This document shows positions 10,581 to 22,080 of a stretch of DNA of 64,000 nt, in pieces. The DNA is taken from assembly GCA_946902875.1 (NCBI GenBank), contig OX336340.1, positions 2,588,351-2,652,350 of the forward strand, in the 5' to 3' direction. Source of the stretch: Nematopogon swammerdamellus (lineage: Eukaryota > Arthropoda > Insecta > Lepidoptera > Adelidae). Under the pieces are notes generated by a model. It had not been told where the DNA came from, did not search any database, and saw only the letters and a list, made by a program, of their open reading frames with translations. How positions within the stretch are numbered: position 1 is the first letter of the stretch; every line of letters starts with the position of its first letter. The translations under genes were made by a program, and so were the position numbers.

Positions 10581-11060
10581 GGACAAATTAAATTACTAGT
10601 ACGAAAATAAAGAGCAAATATTTTTGTGTGTCATTAACGCACTCTCGTATCTGAACCGCTGACGCCAGTTTCTGATCGCACACCATCACAATTCACACAC
10701 ACGAACGCACGTACACATTCGCACCAGCGATTTTTGCCCAATCCAAAGCGTTGCATCCACGTGCGCTCACGCACACATCGATATTGCCGATTCAATTATT
10801 TTTGGTATCGAAATTTAAAGAAAGAGTAGATCTATGCCCCTATCATTTCTTCGACTGATCACGGCGGTAAAAACGGGAAATTTTTTTAGGTTTTTGGAAG
10901 GTCATATTTTTTTGGTAATTATTTTTTGGAAAAAATTATATAACAGGGGGATGCCTATAGTAGATCTAGATTTAATAAAAAAAACATAGCTCTGGAGGCA
11001 ATATCCAGGAAGAAAAAAGGGGAATACGTTTGTAAGGCGTTATGTGTATGTACGTTTTAA

Positions 11061-11471
11061 GCGGCTGGTGGCAGAGTGGTTTGGGCATCGGCTTCTCATG
11101 CGAGAGGCCCGCGGTTCGAATCCCGTCGGCGTGTACCAATGAGTTTTTTCTGACGAAACAATTTACGTGCATACCTACACCTGCTGCTTCACCGTTCGGA
11201 ACCGGTGTAAAACTGTAGGTCCCTTCCCTTGCCCCTTACTAGGTGGTAGGCTCAAATTGTAGCCGACTGGGTTGGTACCACCGTACTGGATGTAAGATGG
11301 CCGCATAGCAGCCTCGGCTGTGTTCTCCTCTAGTCCAGTATAGCCAGCAATCCAGGGAAGTCTCCGGTATGGCACCTACCTTTTCGGAGGTGATATGGGC
11401 TGGTCGGAGCATGCGCTTTGGCCCCTCCGACTCAGCCACCCAGACCGGATTACATAAAAAAAAAAAAAAAA
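11061..11471 (+). mobile_element. S3 SINE, full length, tRNA-like head
   Basis: The head carries box A TGGCAGAGTGG and a perfect box B GGTTCGAATCC about 45 bp apart, followed by CCGTCGGCGTGTACCA, so it is tRNA-derived. Next come GTAAAACTGTAGGTCCCTTCCCTTGCC...TACTAGGTGGTAGG and GGGTTGGTACCACCGTACTGGATG (central block shared with S1). The copy ends in the B3 body and tail GACCGGATTACATAAAA(A)n. It is the best S3 copy in the window. The open frames on the minus strand are shadows. Confidence 0.9.
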
Positions 11472-11702
11472 AATTGAGAAAATTCAGCCCGCCTACGCTC
11501 TTAATATGGGGAAACCTCACCATATAAACTTGCCGCGGACACGCCTCCTTGGCGTGTTTCCTTCCAAAATCTTTTATATAGAGCATGCCATTGATTAAAC
11601 GTATGTGTATTGGTGTACTGAATATTACAGTAAAATGTGTGGCGCATGATGCACGAAGCGTGATGATGCGGGCCGAAGTTTCGCTGACACCTTAGCGATT
11701 TA

Positions 11703-11860
11703 CTTTACATACATACATACATATCACACACGCTGAACCCCAACAATCGGGGTGAGCAGAGTAATCGGTGTTGTGCTGCAAGAACTCTGGTAAATTACAG
11801 CACAACACGGACCACCACGTTTCGCAAAGTATTCGAACAAGATTAAGTATTCGACTTACT
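11703..11860 (-). mobile_element. E element, 3' half
   Basis: Begins with the (ATAC)n tail on the plus strand, then CACACGCTGAACCCCAACAATCGGGGTGAGCAGAGTAATCGGTGTTGTGCTGCAAGAACTC and GCACAACACGGACCACCACG. The sense is minus. It contains the CGGTGTTGTGCTG / CAGCACAACACCG inverted pair that marks the family. Confidence 0.75.
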
Positions 11861-11889
11861 TTGTGAATAATAAATTAGACGATGACCCT

Positions 11890-12185
11890 TTTGTCCGCGT
11901 CACAGATGACCTGGCACCTCTCTGAACGTGGTTTCGTGCAGTGGTGTTATTGGCTGTGTTTGATTTTTCTTTGAATGTATATTAAAAAAAATATGAGTTA
12001 TAATGTATCGTATGGAGAAAATGTTGAATGCGGTCTTCCTGTGAGCAACAGTCGGCAGATCTGCTGGCATGGCGCCTAACTGAACATGGTTTCGCAAGGA
12101 GAGGTGATTTTGGCCTTATCGGCTGCATTATTGGTCTTTCGTCACAGGTTAGCACACATGATGGTTCACATAAAAAAAATATCAT
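11890..12185 (+). mobile_element. Two LINE-F 3' ends in tandem
   Basis: 11895-11985 (GACCTGGCACCTCTCTGAACGTGGTTTCG) and 12045-12180 (GCTGGCATGGCGCCTAACTGAACATGGTTTCGCAAGGAGAGGTGATTTTGGCC...CATAAAAAAAAT) match the post-stop sequence of LINE-F at 27415-27533. The second ends in a short poly(A). Two 3' ends side by side imply separate 5'-truncated insertions. 12186-12560 shows nothing I recognise. Confidence 0.65.
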
Positions 12186-12562
12186 TTTAACACACATCTA
12201 ACAACGAACGATCCCTCTTAATAGACAGCTGCAAAGACATAGCAACAGAAATCTGCCAACTTCCCGCAGCAGTCGCGCTTCCTTAAGGCTCCTACCAGTG
12301 ACGACGTGTACGTACAAGCACTGGAGTGGAGTAAAAGAGCTCTTTAAATGCAAGGAGTAGACGGCCAGGCTTCGTACGTGCGTTATTATAGACGAAGGCT
12401 TACGCCGGATACATTGTCTTAGACCGACCGTACACAAATGTAGGCAGGGGTTCGGAGCGGAAATTCGCAAGATGAAATCTTAGTTGAAACTGACGACACT
12501 CGCTGTTTCGTCGATGAGGGAATTTGTAAGTTGTTTTTTTTTTGTAGATTTTTTAATAATCG

Positions 12563-12905
12563 AAACTGAAACGGCTGGCTTCATCACCTACAACATCCGT
12601 GATGTCACCTCATAACACCGGGTGAACTAAGTGCCATGTTAGTGCTTCCCTTCATTTCATGTCGGCTACACTGAACCTGGACGGAAAACACGAACTATTT
12701 ACATAGCCGTTTCGACCGACGACGTTTCATTCAGTGCGGTGGTATCAACTTGGGCGGGATAAACCGCACCACCTAATAAGGTGAGAAGGGAAGGGACCTA
12801 CAGTTTTACGTGGAATCCGAACCACGGTCCGCCTCCAACGGTCGAGCGGTCACCCATCCAAGTACTTACCGCGACGCACCACTGAGCTACCAAGGAGGCT
12901 GACAA
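12563..12905 (-). mobile_element. S1 SINE, head partly deleted
   Basis: Minus-strand sense from TCAGCCTCCTTGGTAGCTCAGTGG (box A) through GTAAGTACTTGGATGGGTGACCGC (5S-like) and GTGGTTCGGATTCC (box-B-like) to GATGAAGCCAGCCGTTTCAGTTTC. The segment between box A and the 5S-like block is shorter than in the 34197-34582 copy. Confidence 0.85.
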
Positions 12906-13735
12906 ATTAATCAAAGGGTGCACAAAATACACTTAGATTCGTCAGTAATTTTAGTTTTAAGAAGAAAAAATAGGTCATCGCAAAAAATTTAATACACAAC
13001 ATAATACGTAATATACCTATACAAAATCTTAAGAAAAATAAAAAATTACTTGTCAAAAGAAGAAATGAAATAAATAACAATTGTCAAAAAAAAGATAATC
13101 TGAAAGAAAATTGAGAATTAAGAGTACAAACATAATTTATTAAAATTAGGACAAAAATAATTACAAGAATATACAAAATTAAAACAAAATCAGAGTAAAT
13201 TGTAAATGACTAGAAAAGACTAGTAAAAAAATTTGTGTCTGTCAGTTTATAGTATTTTTTTCTATTTGCATTTTTTTCACATTGTCCTAGAATAATTTAT
13301 ATCATTGAGACCACGTATTGCTGGTGGTAATTTATTATATAATTTTATACTAATTTTATAATTTTATACTCCTTTTTTTTGAAGTCTGTTAGAAATGTCC
13401 TGCATTCTGTAGCTACAAAACAATATAACGCAATCACCGCACCACAATTGCGGTAGGTACCTATTATTGGCAATTTCATTTGCATTGGAAACAGATTAAA
13501 TATAAATTTCAGATTGAATTTCATTCGTCGGGGAAATATTCGATTTCAATAATGGTCGGGCAATCGGGGGGTGATGACAAAATTGATATTAACCTTCTTA
13601 TTATGCACAGGCTTAGAAACTTAATTTTAGGCTTACTGCTCTAGGTCCCTTGCCGCGGTAGGCTCAAATTTTAGCTGATAACGCGGTACATTATACGCTG
13701 CTGAGAGCAAATTGTGACAAGTTCATTGGTAGTTC
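12906..13735. other. AT-rich, no recognisable feature
   Basis: Long runs of AAATAAA/ACAAAATTA without ORFs. There is a short degenerate S3-like piece (GGTCCCTTGCCGCGGTAGGCTCAAATTTTAGC) near 13645-13680, and nothing else I can support. Confidence 0.5.
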
Positions 13736-13739
13736 AAGT

Positions 13740-14046
13740 TCAAGAATAGCCCCACTGCATCTCTCTCCGTGTATGTCGTAAAAGTCGACTAAGGGATATG
13801 ACTCCCTTCTTATATTACTAGGTGGTAGGGTTTAACCCGCCCGGGTTGGTACCACCGCACTGAATGAAAGGTCGGTCGAAACGGCTATGTAAATGGTTTG
13901 TGTTTTCCGTCCAGTTCAGTGTAGCCGGCACGACCGAAGGGAAGGCTGACGTGGCACCAAGTTCACCCGGTGTTATGGGCTGACATCACGGATGTTGTGG
14001 GTGATGTAGCCAACCGTGTCAGTTTCCATAAAAAAAAAAAAAAAAA
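13740..14046 (+). mobile_element. S2 SINE, near full length
   Basis: The head AGAATAGCCCCACTGCATCTCTC...GTATGTCGTAAAAGTCGACTAAGGG is joined to the B1 body (ATTACTAGGTGGTAGGGTTTAACCCGCCCGGG ... GTGTCAGTTTCCATAAAA) and a 16-A tail. No tRNA or 5S promoter is visible in this head. The same head precedes the different body of element E at 31405. Confidence 0.85.
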
Positions 14047-14112
14047 GTTCGAGCGCAGTCTAACTGCCATAATATGAATGATCAATAAACAATACAATAC
14101 AATACAATTGCT
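14047..14112 (+). mobile_element. LINE 3' end with (AATAC)n tail
   Basis: CGAGCGCAGTCTAACTGCCATAATATGAATGATCAATAAACAATACAATACAATAC has an AATAAA signal followed by a pentameric tail. A related piece lies at 54345-54400. No coding part is present. Confidence 0.45.
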
Positions 14113-14164
14113 TCATACCTACTATAGCAAACGCAAAAGTTCAAAATTTAGAGAGAATACACCA

Positions 14165-14279
14165 TTGACCCGTTAACGCGCTGGCGGCTCAAGACGAAGT
14201 TCAAGGTTCGAAACCTGGTCGGGACGTATTTTTTCTCTTCATTGTTGGCTTTTCACCTATCTAATGAAGAAATGTGGCC
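14165..14279 (+). mobile_element. Left part of a SINE disrupted by the LTR element
   Basis: A tRNA-like box B (CAAGGTTCGAAACCTGG) lies 60-70 bp before the LTR. The right-hand flank at 23199-23280 (TGGCCTACTGGGTTGGTATCACCG ... GGCCCCTCTGACTCAGC ... GATTACATAAA) is clearly an S3 tail. The two flanks plausibly belong to one S3-like SINE split at TGGCC. The left half is too diverged to be certain. Confidence 0.45.
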
Positions 14280-15378
14280 TGTTAAAAAAGCACTGTTCAG
14301 GGATTCAGTTCATTTACTCACTGACAAAAGTTCACCCATTTATAAGTTCACCTATTCGCCAGAGTTCACACTTATAAAGGTTCACCTATTCGCTGTCAGC
14401 GTTCACCCTTTGCCGGTTCGGTCTCCTCCGGCGAAACCGTGACTCAATCTACAGTTCGACTGTTCATCGTGGGAGTGTCAATCGTCTCCTGTGCACGCGT
14501 CAACTTGACAATGGTTCTTTAAAACCAAATCACTTGTTACTGTTTTACTATTTATGCATTATTTATTAAGCACTGTTCTTTGTTCTCAAACTAATCATGT
14601 TTGGGGAAGTTTGTGGAGACAAATAAAACTAGCATACGGGTTGCCCCGCCACCAATCTTAGTCCCAAGGCCAGGTAACAAGTATTCGCTTGAGTTGTCAC
14701 TTGTCACTAGTTGTCACTATAAATAGTTCGGTGTACCTACCAATTCACGTATATTCTTACGTCGTTTTCGGTTGTCTGCACACAACTGTCACTATGTTTT
14801 ACTTGGTTTTATTCTCGGTTCTATTCTAATCGTTATTTTCACTGGAGCGTCACTGTCATGTACGTTTCGGGAGTTCGAGAGCTTCTCTACCGTCGTCGGT
14901 CCGTTCTGAGGAGCGTCTGAATGGAACTGCCTAATTAAACTATGTTCGTCTCGGGGGCAGCTAATGTTTACATTATGCGTCCGGGCCGGCGCGACAGTCG
15001 TCACCACGCGCATGACCTCACGCCCGCCAATAATGAACCCCATTGTTCTATCGCAGCTCGCGTCTCCTAGTCGAGCGGTCCCTAACCTTGACTTAGTATT
15101 TCTTCATAACAAATCTATTTTCGGATACAATGCTCCATATGTTTCTACTCTCGTCATCGTGTGTGCTGATACCTGTATCCTGACCCCAGTTTCAACTTTG
15201 ATTGGCAGACTAACATATATTTCCTATAATTTACATTCTAACTTACTCTATTTTTCTACCTACCTATATGAATTACCTGGGCCCAGGTCTTAACCGATAA
15301 TATGAATATGAAACTGTAGTTCTAGCCTTATTTATTAATTTCGCAGTTTTCTTAATATTATTGTGTCTGTCGCCAACA
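14280..15378 (-). repeat. 3' LTR of LTR retrotransposon 1
   Basis: Nearly identical to 22099-23198. Differences I noted: GTGTACCTACC versus GTGTCACTACC, TTCTATTCT versus TTCTGTTCT, and GAGCGTCTGAAT versus GAGCTGTCCGAAT. It contains tandem TTGTCACT and GTTCACC-type short repeats. Its small open frames are duplicated exactly in the other LTR and show no family resemblance. Confidence 0.93.
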
Positions 15379-15379
15379 G

Positions 15380-15389
15380 TCTCCCCTCC
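15380..15389 (-). other. Polypurine tract of LTR retrotransposon 1
   Basis: The minus strand reads GGAGGGGAGA, one base before the 3' LTR. It is the only uninterrupted purine run of this length next to either LTR, and it is correctly placed to prime plus-strand DNA synthesis. Confidence 0.75.
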
Positions 15390-18300
15390 GTATGCCTCGG
15401 TCATACTTAAACTTTGGGGCGGCAGACTCATCGCACCGTCTGTCCTCTCCAGTTGGCCAGGTCTCGGTCGGTGATGCAGTGACATGAAAATAAATGCATT
15501 GGTTCAACAATACTGTCATCATAGAAAACATATTTACGATATATTTGGACGAGTCGCTGTGTAAATAATTAGACCACCATAAAGTCCTATAATAACAATA
15601 GCCCGGCGGGCGTCAGTGCTGCAGGTTAAGATAGAAGATATTATTGGTTTCTATCGTAGTGATCTGTCCCCATCAGTAGACAACATTAGATCGCTGATGT
15701 GTTCAAACTTCAAAACAAAGAGAAAACCAAACGTTTATTGAAACGATTTACTCACAGCGTAATGCGGAGGTACTGCATAGTTCCATCACGACGTCGGAAA
15801 TATCTCGCCTGTGAGCAGCTCGTGTAACGGCATTACTAGCCGCAGCATGTCAGTTCTCGAGACGGTACCGTCATTTTCTTCTAGCAATAGTGTAGCGAGC
15901 TCGCTTCTTAAGTATCTCTTCGGTGAGGTGTCATGATGAAAATTATCTTTCTTAAGCGGACCATTCATAATTCGATTCCATATATTCTTGGCGCGCCGGT
16001 GAGATGGCGCTCCACTGGATGGCCAGCTTGCTCAGCCAGTTTAGTCGGGGCGGTTGTCTCCAACTTGCTTCAGTCAATCTGTCAAGATGTTCTGTCTACC
16101 GTCGAAATGGGACCAACATAGAGTCAGCGGCCCAGCTTGCGGCTAACTCAGAGATGTGAAGAGAGTCGACTCCACTGCTATTTCAATGCAATGTCAAATC
16201 GATGTCCGTGGAGCAGACTCCAGCCAGTGTAGGTTAATGCGTCGGACGGAAGGTTGGTGGTGAGCGAAGCGGGTGATCGGTAGATTACCCGGTAGCGGTA
16301 GGCACGGCCTTCGTCGTCGAACTTTACAGTTCTTGCAGTGCCTGACAACGCACTCAATGTATTCTTCAATCGCAGTATTTCAGCAACTTTAATTCATGAG
16401 ACGGTGCAATATTTCTCGCGATAACAACTCGAGTACTCGTATGTAGGTAGAGTTTGCAGGAATTGCCATCCTCATGTAGACATCGGTGTCGGTCGGCACA
16501 GCTTGGCCAGCGAGTTGTAACACGTCGAATTCGTCAAGGTGCTAAGCGTGTCTCATCTCATTGCATCTGTGAGCTGGTTCAATAGGATTGCCTCGTTGCG
16601 GCTTCCGACGCTTCCGCCCCACCACCTCACCGTACTCTGTTGCGGCAAGGTTGCGCTCGGGTGGAGGTAACGTCACTATTATTTGCTAGTCTAGGCTCAT
16701 TTTGCTCTAGAATGCTAGTGTGGGAAATTTCCCCCCTTTCGGCCATCACCGTCTCCACCTCACCACCACCACTTGTAGTGGTGAGATTGCGCTCGGGTAA
16801 GGGATCATCCCGAGCTTGTCCCACTACTCAGGTTGTCTTTCGTCACTCCGCCGCAATCAGACCCGGAAGGGCAGTGCCGTTTCTTCCATGTCGATCTGAT
16901 TCTTAATGTGATGTAGTGGCGTCGTGGTTGGAGTTGCGCACCCTTCTCTTCAAATTGCTTCAGTCTTGGGCACCCACTCTCACACACGTGTCTAGGTCAC
17001 CGCTTGTAGTGCGTGCAAGTACGCCCAAATTGGAGGATCATCTAGTGTCGATAGTACGGTGTGCGGTGTAGCAGCTCGCACAGCAAACTCGTTTCTCGGT
17101 TTCGAAACGTAGATCGTGTGGTAGAAAGAGTTTCTCGTAGGCCTTCGAGTCGCTTTTGAGTCTCATCAGAACAAATATGTCAATGCGTCGTGTCAAAGTT
17201 CGCTCTCAAGGATCAATTCGGCAAATTCTTCTATAATATCGCCAGTGATACGGGTGTTCATGTTTTCGTCTATTCGATACGCCGTGCAGCACGACTGGTT
17301 TAGTGGTACAGTGCGTTTAGTTCTACAACAGTGTAGTTTTCAACTTTCTCCAGTATGTGGTTGCAGCTCGTGGGTTATTCAATGCCGGTTCAGCTTCAAT
17401 TAATTTGAGTAGTATTACTAATATAATTTATTGGAGTTGCAGCCCGTTGCTCTCCCAGATTTGCGTCATCCAGATCGTCATTGGTAGTAGAAATGCTTAC
17501 TTGGGCTTTGCTGGATACAAAATGCTGTCTTAGGTGGCATCGGCATGTGGTACGTGTGCAACAGTACCTACCCCACAGCTGGCTCAGCTTTGCTGTACGA
17601 GTTGTTCTGGTAATTCTGTAGTCACCTCAGGACCCGGTGCAATGGCTAGGCAACGCAATTGGCATCGAATTCTTGTTAGCGTGGCAGCTAGTTCATGTCG
17701 TGTAGAATTCGCGGGTGCGCCTCTCGTTCTATGCGAACACATTTCTCCACAAACGTTGTTCCACTAGCACTCCCAAATGGATCTCAAAACCCAAGAAGGG
17801 CATCAATATGTATTGGCATGATGGACCTCAACTATCATTCGCTGTTGTTGAGCCGGTTTCAGGTTGCCCGATGTAATTTTCAGTGGGACTTGGTGTAAGT
17901 CGAAGTTTATCGTCAGCTTGACGCGGTGAGTGCGCTATAGATCGGCTGGTCTATCGCTCGTTCAGCCACAGATTTAAAATCGTTTGGTGCGTGCGTCGCA
18001 GTCAGTCCGAAGACAAAATATATCTGTTTATTATGCTCAATAAGGCTTCCCACAGTCAGAATGTATGCCCCATTCAATTGAATCGGTTACGGTTCATTTC
18101 GTGCTTCGTTTATGAATGTCGGTGGCCATTTGTTACCTTGGTCACGCCAATTGTTCGCTGCAACATTTTCAACTTCCCCATGTCATCGTTTGTCCTCACA
18201 TACAGTCTTCAGGTGGTGTTCTGTGATAGGAAACAGCGAGGGCCAATGGTAATCGTGCAGAAGTAGGTTAGTACTCGAGTTCACTGAACCCTTATTTCAG

Positions 18301-18599
18301 CTACTCTTATAGGCCAGTTGTCGTGGGCCAACATAATGTCAGCCTGCGTCCTTCACACAGAAGGGTCTCAAGGGCTCAGCGTCACTGCCTCTACCGGGCA
18401 CTTCGTCCTGTCGCCTCGGTTTTATATGTCTATTTCTCAGCAATAATCAGCGGGATGGCTCTGTATGTTTTACTTCATTCATAGTAAGCCATGCCTTGAT
18501 TTTGGGCCTTTTATTCCAATTATGTTAGTGGCAGTGATTTCCATCAGCGTAATAAAGTATGCTTCCTTTATTCATGAAGAAGTGAACGTTCTTTAAAAA
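15390..18599 (-). other. Internal region of LTR retrotransposon 1, single-copy part
   Basis: Moderately GC-balanced sequence without frames over ~100 codons and without pol motifs in my reading of both strands. Isolated precursor-like copies of the satellite motif occur at 16610-16660 and 16755-16800 (CCACCACCTCACCGT...GCTCGGGTGG and TTGCGCTCGGGTAAGG). This may be degenerate coding sequence or captured foreign DNA; I cannot tell which. Confidence 0.4.
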
Positions 18600-19925
18600 C
18601 TCTGCCCACCACCTCGCCGCATTACGGCGGGACGAGGTTTCGCTCGGGTGAGGAGAGAATCATCCACTTCAGGAACTCCGCCCACCACCTCGCCGCACTA
18701 CCGCGGGACAAGGTTTCGCTCGGGTGAGGAGAGAATCCACTTCAGAAGCCTCCGCTCACCACCTCGCCACGCCACGGCGGGACGAGGTTTCGCTCGGGTG
18801 AGGAGAGAATCCACTTCAGAAACTCCGCCCACCACCTCGCCGCACTACGGCGGGACGAGGTTTCGCTCGGGTGGGGGGAATTTCTCCCTTCTTAGGACGC
18901 CTCCACCCACCACCTCATCACAATCGGTTGCGGTGAGGTTGCGCTCGGGTGCGGGGAGGGTCCACTTCCGAAACTCTGCCCACCACCTCGCCGCGCCACG
19001 GCGGGACGAGGTTTCGCTCGGGTGAGGAGAGAATCAGGTTCAGAAACTCCACCCACCACCTCGCCGTGCCACGACGGGACGAGGCTTCGCTCGGGTGGGG
19101 GGAATTTCTCCCTTCTTCGGACGCCTCCGCCCACCACCTCATCGCAATCGGTTGCGGTGAGGTTGCGCTCGGGTGCGGGGAGGGTCCACTTCCGAAACTC
19201 TGCCCACCACCTCGCCGCGCCACGGCGAGACGAGGTTACGCTCGGGTGAGGAGAGAATCAGGTTCAGAAACTCCACCCACCACCTCGCCGTGCCACGGCG
19301 GGACGAGGTTTCGCTCGGGTGGGGAGAATTTCTCCCTTCCTCGGACGCCTCCTCCCACCACCTCATCGCAATCAGTTGCGGTGAGGTTGCGCTCGGGTGA
19401 GGGAAGGGTCCACTTCTGAAACTCTGCCCACCACCTCGCCGCGCCACAGCGGGACGAGGTTTCGCTCGGGTGAGGAGAGAATCAGGTTCAGAAACTCCAC
19501 CCACCACCTCGCCGTGCCACGGCGGGACGAGGTTTCGCTCGGGTGGGGAGAATTTCTCCCTTCCTCGGACGCCTCCTCCCACCACCTCATCGCAATCAGT
19601 TGCGGTGAGGTTGCGCTCGGGTGAGGGAAGGGTCCACTTCTGAAACTCTGCCCACCACCTCGCCGCGCCACAGCGGGACGAGGTTTCGCTCGGGTGAGGA
19701 GAGAATCAGGTTCAGAAACTCCACCCACCACCTCGCCGTGCCACGGCGGGACGAGGTTTCGCTCGGGTGGGGGGAATTTCTCACTTCATCAGACGCCTCC
19801 GCCCACCACCTCATCGCAATCGGATGCGGGGAGGTTGCGCTCGGGTGAGGGGAGGGTTCACCTTCTTTGCCCACCACCTCACTGCGTTCCGCAGAGAGGT
19901 TTCGCTCGGGTGGGGGATCTTGTTC
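18600..19925. repeat. 224-bp higher-order satellite inside LTR retrotransposon 1
   Basis: About 17 monomers of 73-78 bp, each with CCCACCACCTCGCCGC...CGGCGGGACGAGGTTTCGCTCGGGTG, an internal dyad. Three monomer types alternate, giving a 224-bp higher-order unit. The same TCCACTT word starts at 18961, 19185, 19409 and 19633, exactly 224 apart. Monomer length near 75 keeps frames open on both strands, so the 60-156 codon frames here are artefacts. The array is confined to the interior of the element. Confidence 0.93.
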
Positions 19926-21099
19926 AGATCTTGTTATGAAGCATCACGGATATGTCTTGTTCAATCATTCGATGGAAGTGGCGTGGTCCCACTTTATCGC
20001 AGAGGTCCGTAAGACTCTTAAGCGTTGGTGACTCATGATGACTCCCCTCCGTGTAGCGGCACGGGTCGCATTATGCGAAGCTATGGCATTCCACTGGGTC
20101 GAAAAAATCTGGCTGAACCTCCACCTTTGCGCAGGTACTCTAGATGTGCTCCGGTAGGCCCCGCTCACGTTTGAAATGACGTCGTGAAAGGACGTCCAGC
20201 TGGATCTCCTGTGTGAGCATCGCACGCGTTGAGGAAGGTACGTGGCCGAATCCTTGGACTGCGCTAGCTCACGCATCCTTCAAAGGAGCTGAGATGGTCT
20301 CCGAGTTAATGTTGCTGACTCGCTCCGAGGTGAAGTTGAAGTTTATATATGTTTTACATATTTGCTCTTGTCGATGTTACCAGTTGGGTTTCGTGTTCGG
20401 TATGTGAAAGAATTAAATGTCTTTCAGTGTAAGTCCCCAATTTATACATGCTCGAGACGACCGCAGCGCTACCGGGTGTAAGGCGCGTACTACTCGCAGG
20501 CGCGGCGCTTGTATCGCACTTCTATGCAGTGCCTGCTACAAATTAATTGACTCAAACTCTACTCCTCCGGTGTCGTTCCGCGCAAGGCGACTGGCGACAG
20601 GTGAAGCGCAGCCTCCTACTCGCATACGGGTACGAGCAGGATTCGCTCTGGGCGCGCCGTCACATAACATCCGATTTGCATTATCTCGTGTGGGCTGTGT
20701 GTGTGTGACTGGATTACAATGCGTCCAGCGAGACACTGTCTATGACGCTCCATAGTGCTTGGCAAAGTAACTGCACATGACATCAGTGTTCATCCCGTGT
20801 TGTTCTGTACGATGCGATGGATGAGGCGTAGCCTCCTACTCCCATAAAGCTGCAAACAGGATGTGCTCCGGGCTTGCCGATGTATAACGGTTGATTTGCA
20901 TGCCGTGAAGGAGCCGGCTACATTGTGATACGACGACGTGACGGTGGTACTCACGGTTTTCAACTTGACGTGAATTTCGGTTCCATACGTTGCACCCGGT
21001 GTGGCGTTCGCACCCGGGCGCATCAGTTCGGGTTTGGCAGCACAGGTAACACTGGCTTGGGCACTCTGGAGTGTAGTACAGGCTCGCGGGTGTGTACGG
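19926..21099 (-). other. Internal region of LTR retrotransposon 1, between arrays
   Basis: Non-repetitive sequence with frames under 115 codons on either strand and no motif I recognise. Two related words (GCGCAGCCTCCTACTCGCATA near 20610 and GCGTAGCCTCCTACTCCCATA near 20828) suggest an old local duplication of ~215 bp. Confidence 0.4.
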
Positions 21100-22010
21100 C
21101 CATGCAGGGAAAGTGTCACGCGCATGTGGGCGCAAGCGCAGCGGCGCGCGCAGGCGGATGTATGCAGATACGTGAATTTACTTACGCAGCCACGCAGAAG
21201 CAGCGGTGCGCGCACGCTTGTGCAACAGCTCGGTTTTGGCGGGGCAGGTACAGCGGCGGGCGTACGTGGGTGTAGCGGCGCGCAAGTGCAGGTGTGTGGG
21301 GCACGCAGATGTAGCACGCGGAGCTGGCGCAGCGGTGGCGCGGGCACTCAGGTGTGTGTTGGCACGCAGGCGTATGCGTACAGAGGCGCGCGCACGCGGG
21401 CGCAAGCGCAGCGGTACGGCGCGGGCACACGAGTGGGTGCGGGCAGTCAGGTGTAGCGGCTAGCGCGCGCGGGCGCAGCGGCGGCGCGGGCGCAGCGGCG
21501 GCGCGGGCGCAGCGGCGGCGCGGGCGCAGCGGCGGCGCGGGCGCTGCGCGGGCGCAGCGGCGGTGCGGGCGCAGCGGCGGCGCGGGCGCAGCGGTGACGC
21601 GGGCACGCAGGTGTGTGCAGGCACGCAGGTGCAGAGGCGTGCGCACGCGGGCGCAAGCGCAGCCGTGCGGTGCAGGCACGCGAGTGTGTGCGGGCACGCA
21701 GGTGTGTGTGGGCACGTACATATGTGCGGGCACGTATGTGCAGCGGCGCGCGCACGTGGGCGCAGCGGCGGTGCGGGCGCAGCTGTGGCGCGGGCACGCG
21801 GGCGCAGCGGCGGCGCGCGCACACGAGTGCAACGGTTCGGCGCTAGCACGCGGGTGTGTATGCGTGCGTACGTATGTGCGGGCACGCAGGTGCAGCGGCG
21901 CGGGCGCGGCAGCTCGGTACGCGAATGTGCACAAGCGCGGCGGGGGGGCGCGGCGACGCGGGCACTCGGATGTACACGGACACACACGTAAGCGCGCGCG
22001 CAGGCAAGCT
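21100..22010. repeat. GC-rich degenerate tandem array
   Basis: Mixed short units: GCGCGGGCGCAGCGGCG (15-bp period, clearest at 21460-21600) and GGGCACGCAGGTGTGTG / GCGCGCACGCGGGCGCAAGC. All six frames are largely open, including frames of 280 and 284 codons. Those products are low-complexity Arg/Ala/Pro/Thr or Arg/Gly/Ala strings, so I treat them as artefacts. The array ends about 70 bp before the primer-binding site, so it would lie in the 5' leader of the element's RNA. Confidence 0.85.
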
Positions 22011-22080
22011 TCGGACTCCGTCACTGTGCTATGCATCGCGGCTATTTTTCACTGCCGAATCGAGTCCACGGCATCGCGGA

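Noticed and set aside
11061..11140. Functional tRNA gene
   Set aside because: A and B boxes are good, but the sequence continues into a repeated SINE body with an A tail. Acceptor-stem pairing is poor and the same head recurs at 49093 and 60800.
18648..19877. Multiple 75-156 codon genes on both strands
   Set aside because: They recur every 224 bp in different frames and simply translate the satellite monomers.
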